From NCBI RefSeq assembly GCF_004345005.1, contig NZ_SMMX01000006.1:1-64000 (forward strand): DNA of 64,000 nt, written 5' to 3'. The translations under genes and the position numbers were made by a program. A model generated the notes under the pieces. That model was not told the DNA's origin. It made no database searches and saw nothing but the letters and a program-made list of their open reading frames with translations. This stretch comes from Extibacter muris (GTDB lineage Bacteria > Bacillota > Clostridia > Lachnospirales > Lachnospiraceae). Below are positions 1-9,363 of this stretch, piece after piece (the first letter of the stretch is position 1; each line of letters starts with the position of its first letter).

Positions 1-205
1 TCTTCACCGAGCCTGGCATCGCGGAAGCTTCCTTGTTCAATCGCGGTCAGGATTAACTACTAGCTAATCCTATCCCGTTATTACTGTTTTTAGGTTGACA
101 TCTCATTCGATGTCCGTTCTGAATTTTTCTCTTTTCAAGAAATCTTCAGGGTCGTTGTCTATTGTTTAATTATCAAGGTGCTTTTGCTCCCCCGTTTGGG
201 TCAGC
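1..205 (-). other. rRNA operon leader (rRNA genes outside window)
   Basis: Read on the minus strand, this stretch has the look of the conserved clostridial spacer or leader that precedes an rRNA gene: it contains CACCTTGATAATTAAACAAT followed by a boxA-like, AT-rich stretch and runs out of the window at base 1. No ORF is credible. It follows directly on a strong promoter. The rRNA itself, presumably 16S, would lie beyond the left edge; this is inference from position and resemblance. Confidence 0.6.
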
Positions 206-211
206 TCAGAT

Positions 212-241
212 ATAGTATCATTTAAGCCGCATCCGTGTCAA
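212..241 (-). promoter_or_regulatory. strong sigma-A promoter of rRNA operon
   Basis: On the minus strand a perfect TTGACA (bases 241-236) is followed after 18 bp by TACTAT (217-212). The 20 bp upstream are A/T tracts like an UP element. It sits between the tRNA-Ser gene and the rRNA leader, so it most likely drives the rRNA operon that starts left of the window. Confidence 0.75.
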
Positions 242-355
242 GTAATTTTTAAAGATTTTTTCGAGTACTTTTTACTCTTTTTTCTTTCTTACTACATCTA
301 TGATTTTTTCAAATCAAAACACAAGAATATGCGGTTGACTAAGACAGCAATCTGA

Positions 356-445
356 CGGAGAAGGAGGGATTTGAACCCTCGCGCCGCTATTAACGACCTA
401 CTCCCTTTCCAGGGGAGCCCCTTCGGCCAGCTTGGGTACTTCTCC
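356..445 (-). tRNA. tRNA-Ser(GGA)
   Basis: The 90-nt gene folds as a class II tRNA with a long variable arm. The 7-bp acceptor stem is GGAGAAG with CTTCTCC. The anticodon loop CTGGAAA sits in a CTCCC/GGGAG stem, giving anticodon GGA. The T-loop GTTCAAATC is present and the discriminator is G. No CCA is encoded. It lies just upstream of the rRNA promoter on the same strand. Confidence 0.95.
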
Positions 446-595
446 AAAAGTGTCCGTAAAATACTATACACGAATTTCTCATCATTGTCCAGTATTTTTT
501 CTCTTTTTTTCAATTTTTCTACACAGCTCTGCAAAATGCCTCTCATTCCGCCTTCCTGAAGCGACAGCTTCAGGGCCACTTCACGCCGCCCGATT

Positions 596-646
596 AAAAT
601 GACAGTACCGGACACCTGTATACGGGGTACCCGGTACTGTCATTTT
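596..646. terminator. bidirectional terminator palindrome
   Basis: A perfect 16-bp inverted repeat (AAAATGACAGTACCGG at 596-611 with its complement at 631-646) and a 19-nt loop lie just past the 3' end of the adhesin pseudogene. Its A and T ends would supply a short U-tract on either strand. The size of the stem is unusually large for a simple terminator. Confidence 0.7.
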
Positions 647-682
647 AGGTGAGCCTGTTCTGTATCTATCATAGCCCGGACA

Positions 683-3324
683 CTATACTTTCTCAACCCG
701 CCGACGCCATGTTAGTGTCATACATGCCAGAGCACCGACAAGCAGCAGCACATATAAAGCCGGTTCAGCATCGTCTCCTATCTTTGCACCGTCTCCGCCC
801 GGCCGCATAGCTCCTGGCGTTCCATCCGTTTGACCGGCTGCCATATCCGAGGTATGCCGTTGGATGGTTACTTCTTTTATGATGACCTGACCGTCCGTCT
901 CGATACGGAACGGGAATGTGCCACCCGGGATTCCATATCCCGGTGGAACCTCAACTACCTTATAATAATAATCTTCGTATTTCAAATCATCCGTCATAAT
1001 TTTTCCGCTGCTGTCCGTAACTATCTCTGCGATAAGGTTTCCCTCTTTATCGTAGATCTCAACTTTGACGCCTTCCACTGGCTTGGGATGTCTGCCGTCA
1101 TCAAGAACAGTCAAGTCAAGCTTTCCTTTTATAAGGCTATTATATGCCTCATAAGTAAATGTACTGTTTTTACTTACCGCAGCAGCACGTTCTGTACTGT
1201 CAAGCACATATCCTTCAAGAGCGGTTATTTCTTTGATATTGTAGCTTCCTGTTCTAATCTGTTCCAGACTAGATTCACCGTTCATGTCGGTAGGCTGCAT
1301 CGTATAGGTGACATAATCATTATATACTGCAAATACCGCGTCCTTTAATACCGTTGACTTATCATCCGCATATTTTTTCACCGCGATATTTCCCTTAGGA
1401 ATGCTGCTCCCGCCTGCAATGCTTCCTGCAATTCTTAACCGCGTTCCGGAATTTTCCTGATCCGCCTCAGAGCCTTCATAATATACCTGGTTGACCACTT
1501 CTTTATTCTTTGCGTCATCGCCAAAGTCAGTGCGGAACACAAGCAGGTATGCACGGTCTATCTGCTGTAGGAAATGGAACTTAAACGTATTGTCAGTCAG
1601 ATCATATGTAATATTGTCTCTTGTTACAGGCACTTCGGTCCCTTGTCTGACCGAACCGTCCGTCTGCACTTCTGCCTCATATAGCCTGACGCTGGATGGA
1701 TCAAGCTCCAGCTTCGGGTCTACAGACAGCTTGTCCACGATAACCGGCTTATTCATCTGAGCCTTGTTCCTGTTTACCGTCACCGCCCATTCCAGATAAT
1801 TTACTCCGGCAGAGTCCTTCTTGACCTCCCCCTTTTTCAACAGCACGGAACCTGTCACCTCTTTTTCTGCCGTACACGTAATTGGCGCAGACATTTCGTC
1901 TCCATAAAGCACCGCTGTATTGCAGAATCTCTTTGTCGTATTGGCTGCCAGGAAGTCTCCGTCCGTTATCTTCGTCCTGAACGTCATGGTATACTGCTCA
2001 TCCACATCGGACGGCAGGTCAATCCGCAGGGTCTTTGAAGATGCCTCGTAGGACTCTGACACCGGCTGCCTTGGCAAACATCTCGCTTATAATCTCAGGC
2101 TCAGACGTGACGGCATATTCTGCACCGCTGATTTTGATGACCGCCTCATTTTTAAACGGTCTGCTCTTATAACCGTTTACCGCCCATATTTCCGCGTTGT
2201 CTGCCGTCGTCTGAAACTGGAATTCTACCACCTCTGATATATCCTTTGTTATCTCCCCCGTCAGCTTGCGGCTGCCTTCGTCATATTGGAACGTAATACC
2301 CGAATCACTCCCTTTTGTAATATGGATATCATCTGCCCCCACGAAATCGCTGCCCTTTTTCACAAGAGTAAGCCCCTCCGGTATCGTATCTTCCACCTGG
2401 ACAGGATTCCCCAGCGTGCTTTCATACTGATTCAATGTAATGGTCCATGTAATCGTGTGATTCTTCCGGTTATAGCTGCCTGCCTTATCTATCAGAGCAT
2501 TGTTTACCTTGACAGACGCATCTTTCGAGACTGAAACCGAAGGGTCAGGCCCCGGACCTCCGATAAAATCAACATGGTTTTTGAACTCTTTCGTCTTATT
2601 TTCATCGTAGTATTCGTCAGCCACTGTCGTCGTATAATGTATAGTATATGTTTCATCTATATCTCCAAGGCAGACAGCTATGTTCTGAGTCGCCAAGCCC
2701 GGCTGAAAAACCGTCCGGGAACTTATAAGTGATTCTCCCGTCCGTACCCTTTGTAATGAAACCGCCCGTGACCGTAGTGCCACCTGATTCTTCACAATTA
2801 TAGGCGTCAGGATCCGTCTCATCGAAGCTGAGCCCTTCGGGAAGCGTATCCGTTATCACAAGTCCCGTGACAGGAAGGTCAGCCGGGCCGCATTCTCCAC
2901 TTTAAGCGTAATCCTCCATGGTATCGTCAGGCTACCAAGATCCGGACTGCCTGCTTCACGATAGATACCTCTGCACTCTGCTTGTCAATGGCAAAGTCAA
3001 TGCGGGAAATGTGGCTCCATCTTCCATATGTATTTCCTTTGGGATGGAGAATGTATATTCTTTCCCAGTCTCATATCCTCCTGCCTAAATTTCATAATGA
3101 TAGACGAGGTACACCTCTGTACCCCGTTTCACATCTTTTAATTCCGCAATGTCATTCCTGTCTTTGTCTACAACTTTAATCCCCGTAAAAAAATCCGTCT
3201 GTACCGACTCCGCTGCCGCAGAAGGCCCGTCGGCCCGCAGCGTCGTTCCGCATATGAAGCTCAGCGCAATGGACAGCAGGCATGCACCTGTTATTTCTCG
3301 TAATATCTTTCCCTTTTCAAACAT
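683..3324 (-). pseudogene. Cna-B / LPXTG-type surface adhesin, multiply frameshifted
   Basis: Pieces of one cell-wall adhesin are spread over several frames. The segment 3324-3085 has a signal peptide (MFEKGKILREITGACLLSIA) and the start of the mature protein. Segments 2859-2653, 2822-2019 and 2077-683 continue with isopeptide and Cna-B style repeats such as VEDTIPEGLTLVKKG, SPFK-like linkers and VKVEIYDKEGN. The C-terminus has a degenerate sorting signal (AKIGDD, then a hydrophobic helix and RRRVEKV). Frame changes occur near 2690 and 2065, and stops lie between 3085 and 2860. With at least four lesions the gene is not functional unless the lesions are sequencing errors. The intact product would be a roughly 850-residue anchored pilin or adhesin. 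Confidence 0.85.
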
Positions 3325-3355
3325 GTTTTACACCCCTTCTGTATGATATGGTGTA

Positions 3356-3387
3356 GGGGACAAAAGTCGTTTGACCCTGGTATCATA
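3356..3387. repeat. short copy of intergenic repeat family (see 46292)
   Basis: The sequence GGGGACAAAAG ... TTTGACCCTGGTATCATA forms a hairpin and shares an 18-nt exact block with the right end of the 181-bp element at 46292-46472, while its left half resembles that element's left end. It looks like an internally deleted copy with both ends fused. It lies upstream of the adhesin remnant. Confidence 0.55.
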
Positions 3388-3469
3388 TATTAATATTTAA
3401 TACAATTAAGGCAGTGCGTCTATATACTCTACTCGTTTGATACATTTATTACGGAAATATACAGCAAAG

Positions 3470-3500
3470 AGCCGGAAACTCCTTTACGGAATTTCCGGCT
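3470..3500 (-). terminator. terminator after tRNA-Ser(UGA)
   Basis: The inverted repeat AGCCGGAAA (3470-3478) with TTTCCGGCT (3492-3500) lies 14 nt past the tRNA 3' end. The following T-tract on the minus strand is short (CTTTGCT). Confidence 0.6.
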
Positions 3501-3513
3501 CCTCTTTTAAGAG

Positions 3514-3599
3514 CGGAGAGGGTGGGATTCGAACCCACGCGCCCTCTCGGACAAACGGTTTTCAAGACCGCCTCGTTATGACCACTTCGATACCTCTCC
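3514..3599 (-). tRNA. tRNA-Ser(TGA)
   Basis: An 86-nt class II tRNA with acceptor stem GGAGAGG/CCTCTCC, anticodon loop CTTGAAAA giving TGA, a long variable arm and T-loop GTTCGAATC. The discriminator is G and no CCA is encoded. It follows ispD on the same strand with about 90 nt between. Confidence 0.95.
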
Positions 3600-3687
3600 A
3601 CATATTCAATCAGGCCGCGCTTTCTCAGCGACAATATGCATTTTATCATACATACATTATAGCGTCAATATATAATTCTCAAGATTT

Positions 3688-4413
3688 TCAAATTTTTCCA
3701 TTTACGAAAGTACGGGCGACTGCCAGGTCCTCGGGTGTTGTAATCTTGATGTTCCGGTACGAGCCTTCTACAAGCTTCACCGGCACATCCATGTACCGTT
3801 CTACTGCCATGGCGTCATCAGTTATCCCTTCACAGTCTTCCCTCATCATCTTAGAATATGCATCCATAATCAAAGAATTTTCAAATACCTGCGGTGTCTG
3901 GACAGTCCACACATATTTTCTCTTTGGAGTCTTTACGGCATAATTATCGTCATCGATCAGCTTTACCGTATCCTTGCTCGGCATTCCTGCAACGCAGGCT
4001 CTGTATGTTCCAACCGCTTCATACTGTCTGTGCAGCATCTCTTCATCAACGAATGGCCTTGCTCCGTCATGTATGAAGACATAGCCGTCGCGCACCTGTC
4101 CCTTTTCATCACGGACTGCTGCCTTCAGCCCTTCATAGACCGAATCATACCTTTCCCTGCCGCCTTCCACGATGGCTGTAACCTTGGCAAATTGATACGG
4201 CTCTATAATCTGTTCACGGACATACGCCTCCTGTCCTGTGCCCACCACGAGTACGACATCATCGATAACCGAAGACGTTTCAAATGTCTTTAATGCATAA
4301 CAGATCAAAGGCTTCCCTTCCAGCTCAAGATACTGCTTCTGGACAGACGTCCCCATACGCGTTCCCTGTCCTGCCGCCAGCACGACAGCCGTACACTTCT
4401 TCTTCACTTCCAT
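3688..4413 (-). CDS. ispD: 2-C-methyl-D-erythritol 4-phosphate cytidylyltransferase
   Basis: IspD joins CTP and methylerythritol 4-phosphate in the cytosolic non-mevalonate isoprenoid pathway. The N-terminal nucleotide-binding loop AAGQGTRMG, the HDGARPF motif near residue 105, and ITDDAMAVE and IKITTPEDL near the C-terminus are all present; about 241 residues is family length. I place the start at the Met of MEVKKK because GGGGGAATGTGAAG precedes it; an upstream Met at 4455 would overlap tsaD. It is the last protein gene of the rnz-tsaD-ispD run, 28 nt after tsaD, so probably cotranscribed. Confidence 0.93.
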   Translation of the reverse strand: MEVKKKCTAVVLAAGQGTRMGTSVQKQYLELEGKPLICYALKTFETSSVIDDVVLVVGTGQEAYVREQIIEPYQFAKVTAIVEGGRERYDSVYEGLKAAVRDEKGQVRDGYVFIHDGARPFVDEEMLHRQYEAVGTYRACVAGMPSKDTVKLIDDDNYAVKTPKRKYVWTVQTPQVFENSLIMDAYSKMMREDCEGITDDAMAVERYMDVPVKLVEGSYRNIKITTPEDLAVARTFVNGKI

Positions 4414-4441
4414 ATCTTCACATTCCCCCGACATGCCCGGG

Positions 4442-5470
4442 CTATCTTTCCCCAAGCTTTAGATTCGGCACCGCATTCAGGTCCCATCCGTGCCTTGTGC
4501 CGTTCCTATATTCATAATATGCCGCCACGCCTATCATAGCCGCATTGTCTGTACAGTAGACAGGCGATGGGTAGTAGAGTTCGATGTTCCTCTCCTCACA
4601 GGCTTTTGCCATGGCTTCTCGCAGTGCACTGTTGGACGCCACTCCGCCTGCTATGGCGAACTTGTCCATATGGTATTCCTCCACGGCACGCATCGCAGCA
4701 TCTACAAGCACATCTGTAACCGCTTTTTGAAATGAAGCTGCTACGTCAGCCTGGCTGTATGCTTCCCCCTTCATCCGGCAGCCGTTGATATAATTCAGCA
4801 CGGCCGACTTAAGTCCGCTGAAGCTGAAGTCGAAAGGGGCATCTTCCATATGCGCCCTCGGAAAAGCAATCGCGTCAGGATTACCTTCCTTAGACACTCT
4901 GTCAATCTTCGGGCCGCCCGGATAGCCAAGCCCGATGGCCCTGGCAACCTTGTCGAACGCTTCCCCTGCCGCATCGTCCCTTGTACGTCCGATGATATCG
5001 AACCTGCCGTAATCGTTTACCCTGACAAGATGCGTATGTCCCCCGGACACTACCAGAGAGAAAAATGGCGGCTCCAGTTCCTTGTGCTCGATGAAGTTAG
5101 CTGCGATATGGCCTTCAATATGATGGACGCCTACGAGCGGCTTTTTCGCAGCGTAGGCAATCGCCTTGGCTTCAGCCACGCCCACAAGCAGGGCTCCTAC
5201 GAGGCCCGGACCATAAGTGACTCCTATGGCGTCGATACCGGCCAGCGTCACCCCCGCCTCGTCAAGCGCCGCCTGTATCACCTGATTGATCTTCTCAATA
5301 TGCTTTCTGGATGCAATTTCAGGTACGACGCCGCCATATAGCGTGTGAAGATCGATCTGGGAAGAAATGACATTAGACAGCACATCCCGCCCATCTTTCA
5401 CCACGGCTGCCGCTGTCTCATCGCACGAACTCTCAATTGCAAGTATCAGTATCTCTTTCTCTTCGCTCAT
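4442..5470 (-). CDS. tsaD: tRNA N6-adenosine threonylcarbamoyltransferase TsaD
   Basis: TsaD (Kae1/YgjD family) transfers the threonylcarbamoyl group to A37 of ANN-decoding tRNAs together with TsaB and TsaE, both encoded 3.5 kb upstream. The metal-binding HHIEGH (near residue 113), the SGGHTHLV loop, the GEAFDKVAR segment and the [10 protein letters not shown] and DNAAMIG motifs are all visible. The length of 342 residues is normal. It starts 8 nt after rnz ends. Confidence 0.96.
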   Translation of the reverse strand: MSEEKEILILAIESSCDETAAAVVKDGRDVLSNVISSQIDLHTLYGGVVPEIASRKHIEKINQVIQAALDEAGVTLAGIDAIGVTYGPGLVGALLVGVAEAKAIAYAAKKPLVGVHHIEGHIAANFIEHKELEPPFFSLVVSGGHTHLVRVNDYGRFDIIGRTRDDAAGEAFDKVARAIGLGYPGGPKIDRVSKEGNPDAIAFPRAHMEDAPFDFSFSGLKSAVLNYINGCRMKGEAYSQADVAASFQKAVTDVLVDAAMRAVEEYHMDKFAIAGGVASNSALREAMAKACEERNIELYYPSPVYCTDNAAMIGVAAYYEYRNGTRHGWDLNAVPNLKLGER

Positions 5471-5478
5471 AATATCTC

Positions 5479-6390
5479 CTATCCCTGTGAAAATGTCAGT
5501 TCGACCGTACGCTTGTCCTTGGCCGCCACTGCATTAGGGAATATGGCCCGCACATCATCCATGTAATCTTCCGGATGCGTAAGCGACGGGCTGTAGTGGG
5601 TCAGCCACATCTCCCTGACTTCTGCATCTTTGGCAAGCCGGGCAGCCTCATGGAACGTCATGTGCTTATATTCTTTCGCCTTTTTCAGCTTATCCTTCTC
5701 TCCATACATCCCCTCGCAGATGAACAAGTCGGAACCGGCGGCATTCTCCCGGATAGAGTCGGTCGGCCTCGTGTCGGTACAGTAGGCCAGCTTGATTCCT
5801 TTTCTTGGGGGGCCAAGTACCATATCCGGCGTATACACCGTACCGTTTTCTTCCACTTCCTCCCCATTCTGCAGGATACCCCAGTACCTCTTGGGGATGC
5901 CGGCTGCGGTCGCCCGGTCTACATCAAACTTGCCGGCCCGGTCTACCTCCATCGTATATCCATAGCAGATGACATTATGGTTTACCCGGAACGCCTTCAG
6001 ACGGTATCCGTTCATCTCGAATACCTGTTCCGGCTCAGTAATCTCGATATATTTGACAGGAAACGGCAGTTCCGGCGCGATTACCCTGAGCGCGTTTACA
6101 ACTCTCTCAAGGCCCTTCGGTCCAATCAGCGTCAGCGGCTCCGTACGGTCTGCATTGCCCATCGTCAGAAGCAGGCCGGGAAGCCCGCTGATATGGTCGC
6201 CGTGATAGTGTGTAAAGCAGATCACGTCAATGGGCTTGAAGCTCCATCCCTTCTCCTTGATAGCAATCTGCGTACCCTCTCCGCAATCGATCAGCACGCT
6301 GCTGCCGTTATACCGCACCATAAGCGCCGTCAGCCAGCGGTAAGGCAGCGGCATCATGCCGCCGGTTCCCAACAAACATACATCTAACAT
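5479..6390 (-). CDS. rnz: ribonuclease Z
   Basis: RNase Z cuts the 3' trailer of tRNA precursors lacking an encoded CCA, which fits the two CCA-less tRNA-Ser genes here. It is a metallo-beta-lactamase fold protein: the zinc motif [10 protein letters not shown] lies near residue 62, a second histidine set appears as VNHNV and CDTRPTD, and the final metal histidine is in the LTHYSP segment. The length of 303 residues is typical of the short bacterial form. Confidence 0.93.
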   Translation of the reverse strand: MLDVCLLGTGGMMPLPYRWLTALMVRYNGSSVLIDCGEGTQIAIKEKGWSFKPIDVICFTHYHGDHISGLPGLLLTMGNADRTEPLTLIGPKGLERVVNALRVIAPELPFPVKYIEITEPEQVFEMNGYRLKAFRVNHNVICYGYTMEVDRAGKFDVDRATAAGIPKRYWGILQNGEEVEENGTVYTPDMVLGPPRKGIKLAYCTDTRPTDSIRENAAGSDLFICEGMYGEKDKLKKAKEYKHMTFHEAARLAKDAEVREMWLTHYSPSLTHPEDYMDDVRAIFPNAVAAKDKRTVELTFSQG

Positions 6391-6404
6391 ATCATACCTC
6401 TATT

Positions 6405-6632
6405 CTAAATCTTGATTTTAAATCCTTTTACCATTTCGTCATAACAGTCTTCACAAAGATCAAAGCAGTCTACCTGATTGTCTTTGCCGGACTGGTATCC
6501 CCATCGTTTTTCCACTTCAAGATAATCCTCCTGGGGAACCCCTCTGGAAATGATAATCTCTTTACCACATTTATTGCAAATAATTTTTTCAATATCTTTT
6601 GCTTCTTTTATCTGAACACTATACTGGCGCAT
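6405..6632 (-). CDS. small zinc-ribbon-like protein, unknown function
   Basis: I do not recognise a characterised family. The 75-residue protein has two cysteine pairs, CNKCGK near residue 19 and CEDCYDE near residue 60, spaced as in a zinc ribbon, preceded by a charged N-terminus and separated by an acidic linker. There is no signal peptide or membrane segment. It sits 14 nt before rnz on the same strand with a clear ribosome site (AGGAATCG), so it is probably real and cotranscribed. It resembles short rubredoxin- or ribbon-like hypothetical proteins of clostridia. Confidence 0.75.
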   Translation of the reverse strand: MRQYSVQIKEAKDIEKIICNKCGKEIIISRGVPQEDYLEVEKRWGYQSGKDNQVDCFDLCEDCYDEMVKGFKIKI

Positions 6633-6737
6633 ACGATTCCTCCTGTGTGTATCTCACTTCGACTTCTCTGTGCTACGCCTATATTATAACGGACTGCCGC
6701 CGCCGTTCCTAGTGGGAACTGCTGTTAAAACTGTCAA

Positions 6738-7181
6738 TTACCTGCCAAGCCTGCGGCTCATGAGCACCGCATCCTCCGCAGGGTCCGCATAGTACCCCTT
6801 CCGTACGCCGTCCTCTTCAAAACCGTAATCTTTATAGAAGGCAGCCGCCGCCTCATTGCTTTCCCTTACTTCCAGCATAAGCTTTGCAATCCTTTTTTCC
6901 TCGCAGAAATCCTCAAGCTTAAGCAGCATGTGCCCGGCAGCCCCTTGTCTCCTGCTGCCCTCCTCCACGGCAATCCTGGCAATCTCCCCTTCATCCATTA
7001 CATAATATACGATGAGATAGCCAATCAGCCTCTCGCCGTCAAAAGCCCCGAACAGTACGGAATTGTCCTGCCGGTATGTGTCACGGACCGCTTCATAGCT
7101 CCAGCCGTCCGGAAATATCTGCTGCTCCAGGCAGGCTATCCTCTCAACGTCCGTTTCCTTAATCTGGCGCACTGTAAACAT
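6738..7181 (-). CDS. rimI: ribosomal protein S18 alanine N-acetyltransferase (RimI-type GNAT)
   Basis: A single-domain GNAT acetyltransferase of 147 residues. The acetyl-CoA loop is RRQGAAGHMLL near residue 85, preceded by the beta-strand IARIAVEE, and NEAAAAFYKDYGFEEDG is the usual C-terminal motif. RimI acetylates the N-terminus of S18 and commonly sits beside tsaB and tsaD. Its place after tsaE, tsaB and the aldolase-like gene supports RimI over a general GNAT. The exact substrate is inferred. Confidence 0.88.
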   Translation of the reverse strand: MFTVRQIKETDVERIACLEQQIFPDGWSYEAVRDTYRQDNSVLFGAFDGERLIGYLIVYYVMDEGEIARIAVEEGSRRQGAAGHMLLKLEDFCEEKRIAKLMLEVRESNEAAAAFYKDYGFEEDGVRKGYYADPAEDAVLMSRRLGR

Positions 7182-7202
7182 ATCAACTGCCTCCCGCCTG
7201 TC

Positions 7203-8237
7203 CTACAGATCCTGAATGTCTTCCATCAGCTGCCGGACCGCTTCTTCCTTCGTCGCCCAGCTGGTACAGAATCTTACTGCCGTATGGCCTTCATCGACCG
7301 CCTCCCAGAAGCTGAATGAATACTTCTCGGCCAGCTTCTCCATATGTGCGTTCGGAAGGATGGGAAACTGCTGGTTCGTATAGGAATCATAGCGCAGCCC
7401 GTATCCTTTCTCCTGAAATGCAGCTTTAAGGCGCATGGCGAGCCGATCCGCATGTTCCGCCACCTTATAATATAGACCATCCGTAAACAGCGTGTCAAAC
7501 TGGATGCCGAGCAGCCTGCCTTTTGCCAGCATCCCTCCATTATGCTTGATCATATAACGGAAGTCCTTTTTAAGCGCAGGGCTGACTATCACTACTGCTT
7601 CCCCGAACAAGGCACCCACCTTCGTGCCCCCTATATAGAATACATCGGTCAGCGCGGCGATATCCTCCAGCGTCAGCGTAGACGCTTCAGACATGATTCC
7701 ATAGCCGAGACGGGCCCCGTCCAGAAACAGTGGCAGATTCCTCTCCCTGCACGTATCGTATAGTTCTTCCAGCTCTTCCTTGCTGTACAAGGTCCCATTC
7801 TCTGTCGGATGGGAGATGTATACCATGCCCGGCTGTACCATATGCTCATGAGCGGCATCGTCCCAGTGGGACTCATACATCCGGCGTACCTGGTCTGCCG
7901 TTATCTTTCCGTCTTCGCTCGGAAGGGTCAGGACCTTGTGTCCGGTACCTTCCACCGCCCCTGTCTCGTGTACGTTGATATGCCCGCTCTCAGCCGCTAT
8001 CACACCCTGGAACGGGCGGAGGATAGAACTGATGACTGTAAAGTTGGCCTGTGTTCCTCCGACCAGGAAGTGTACGTCCGCAGTCTCACAGCCGCAAGCT
8101 TTCTTTATCTTCTCCCTTGCACTTTCACAGAAGGCGTCCGTGCCGTATCCCGGCGCCTGCACATAATTCGTCTCTTCCATCTTCTTCAAGATTTCAGGAT
8201 GAGCCCCTTCCGTATAATCGCATTCAAATATGATCAT
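7203..8237 (-). CDS. low-specificity L-threonine aldolase family protein
   Basis: A 344-residue fold-type I PLP enzyme of the threonine-aldolase / beta-eliminating-lyase family, which splits L-threonine or allo-threonine to glycine and acetaldehyde. Visible are the cofactor-stacking region HINVHETGAVEG, LFLDGARLGYG with the PLP-binding Asp, and the Schiff-base Lys in IGGTKVGAL near residue 210. Its start codon overlaps the tsaB stop (ATGA). Finding a threonine-consuming enzyme inside the threonylcarbamoyl-adenosine operon is notable because TsaC/TsaB-dependent modification also uses threonine. The true substrate is not certain. Confidence 0.85.
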   Translation of the reverse strand: MIIFECDYTEGAHPEILKKMEETNYVQAPGYGTDAFCESAREKIKKACGCETADVHFLVGGTQANFTVISSILRPFQGVIAAESGHINVHETGAVEGTGHKVLTLPSEDGKITADQVRRMYESHWDDAAHEHMVQPGMVYISHPTENGTLYSKEELEELYDTCRERNLPLFLDGARLGYGIMSEASTLTLEDIAALTDVFYIGGTKVGALFGEAVVIVSPALKKDFRYMIKHNGGMLAKGRLLGIQFDTLFTDGLYYKVAEHADRLAMRLKAAFQEKGYGLRYDSYTNQQFPILPNAHMEKLAEKYSFSFWEAVDEGHTAVRFCTSWATKEEAVRQLMEDIQDL

Positions 8238-8938
8238 GATTCTTTCAACCTCTCTTTCCTCTCCCGTTCCGCCTGCGATACTCTGAGATAATCCGGACGG
8301 TGTTGTGCCGCGGTCTCGCTCCTGCCCTCCAGCAGGTACTTCAAACCGAGCGTTCCAAGCGCGGCTGCCCGCTGGCGGTTCATATGCGCCGGCGCGTAGT
8401 AGTGCTCGATTGCGAGCTTCTCTTCCAGCATCCCTCTGTATACAGGAACTCCGTCTCCCAGGAATGTAACCTTCTCTCCGGCATCATTGAGCCGGCGGGC
8501 CAGCTCTTCAACCGGGACGGCCATCTGACCTTCCACCGCCTCAAACGTGTGCTCCGCCCTATACAGCCCTGTATATACCTGATTTCTCCTGGCATCCATG
8601 ACCGGGCATATGATTCCCGACGTTCCATACAGGCTGTATGCCATGCCTTCCAGCGTCGGGACATGTATGAGCGGCTTATCAAGCGCCAGCCCCAGTCCCT
8701 TAGCGGTCGCCGAACCGATCCGCAGCCCGGTGAAGGACCCCGGTCCGCCCGCCACTGCGATAGCATCGATCGTATCCATGTCAAGCTCAATCATCTTCAC
8801 CACTTCATCGAGCATAGGCAGAAGTGTCTGAGAATGCGTCTTTTTATAATTTACCGTGTATTCCGCAACCGTCTGTTCTTCCTCGACGACAGCGACGCTG
8901 GCAACCAGCCCCGAACTGTCCAGTGCTAATATGCGCAT
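8234..8938 (-). CDS. tsaB: tRNA threonylcarbamoyladenosine biosynthesis protein TsaB
   Basis: TsaB is the ASKHA-fold partner that dimerises with TsaD. The N-terminal MRILALDSSG, the AGGPGSFTGLRIG loop near residue 65 and the VMDARRNQVYTG strand identify it. I choose the start at 8938 because GGAGG precedes it at ideal spacing; the longer reading frame from 9037 would extend into tsaE with no family similarity. It overlaps the tsaE 3' end by 13 bp and the downstream aldolase by 4 bp, so these genes are translationally coupled. Confidence 0.94.
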   Translation of the reverse strand: MRILALDSSGLVASVAVVEEEQTVAEYTVNYKKTHSQTLLPMLDEVVKMIELDMDTIDAIAVAGGPGSFTGLRIGSATAKGLGLALDKPLIHVPTLEGMAYSLYGTSGIICPVMDARRNQVYTGLYRAEHTFEAVEGQMAVPVEELARRLNDAGEKVTFLGDGVPVYRGMLEEKLAIEHYYAPAHMNRQRAAALGTLGLKYLLEGRSETAAQHRPDYLRVSQAERERKERLKES

Positions 8939-9351
8939 ATGCCAATCCTCCGATAATCCAATCCCTTTTCCGGGTCTTTTTCTATCCTGATCTCCGTATA
9001 ATGTTCCGGAAGGATCTCTTCTATTAGGTCCGCCCACTCGATCAGGCTCACCCCTTCTCCGTATACATAGTCTTCATATCCGATTTCATCCATCTCTTCT
9101 ACGGAGCCGATCCTATAGACATCGAAATGATAGAAGGGCAGACGCCCTTCTTCATATACCTGTACAATCGTAAAAGTCGGGCTGCTCACAGGTTCCAGAA
9201 TGCCCAGTCCGGCCGCAAGCCCTTTTGTGAAGATGGTCTTGCCGGTGCCCAGGTCCCCTATCAGTGTGTAGACCTCGCCGGGACAGGCTTTTTCCCCCAT
9301 GCCCCGCCCAAGTTCATATGTCTCCTTCTCGCTGTAACTCTCTATAACCAT
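8926..9351 (-). CDS. tsaE: tRNA threonylcarbamoyladenosine biosynthesis ATPase TsaE
   Basis: TsaE is the small P-loop ATPase that drives the TsaB-TsaD cycle. The Walker A loop GDLGTGKT is near residue 33, followed by SSPTF (switch), YHFDVYRI and the LIEWAD motif. The 141-residue length is normal. It heads the tsaE-tsaB-aldolase-rimI run and lies 12 nt after the ycxB-like gene. Confidence 0.95.
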   Translation of the reverse strand: MVIESYSEKETYELGRGMGEKACPGEVYTLIGDLGTGKTIFTKGLAAGLGILEPVSSPTFTIVQVYEEGRLPFYHFDVYRIGSVEEMDEIGYEDYVYGEGVSLIEWADLIEEILPEHYTEIRIEKDPEKGLDYRRIGICAY

Positions 9352-9363
9352 TGCATACCCCTT

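Noticed and set aside
298-615. 105-codon minus-strand ORF
   Set aside because: It covers the whole tRNA-Ser(GGA) gene and part of the terminator palindrome; no family resemblance.
5575-6387. 270-codon plus-strand ORF opposite rnz
   Set aside because: Antisense shadow of a well-conserved ribonuclease Z gene; no ribosome site and no domain.
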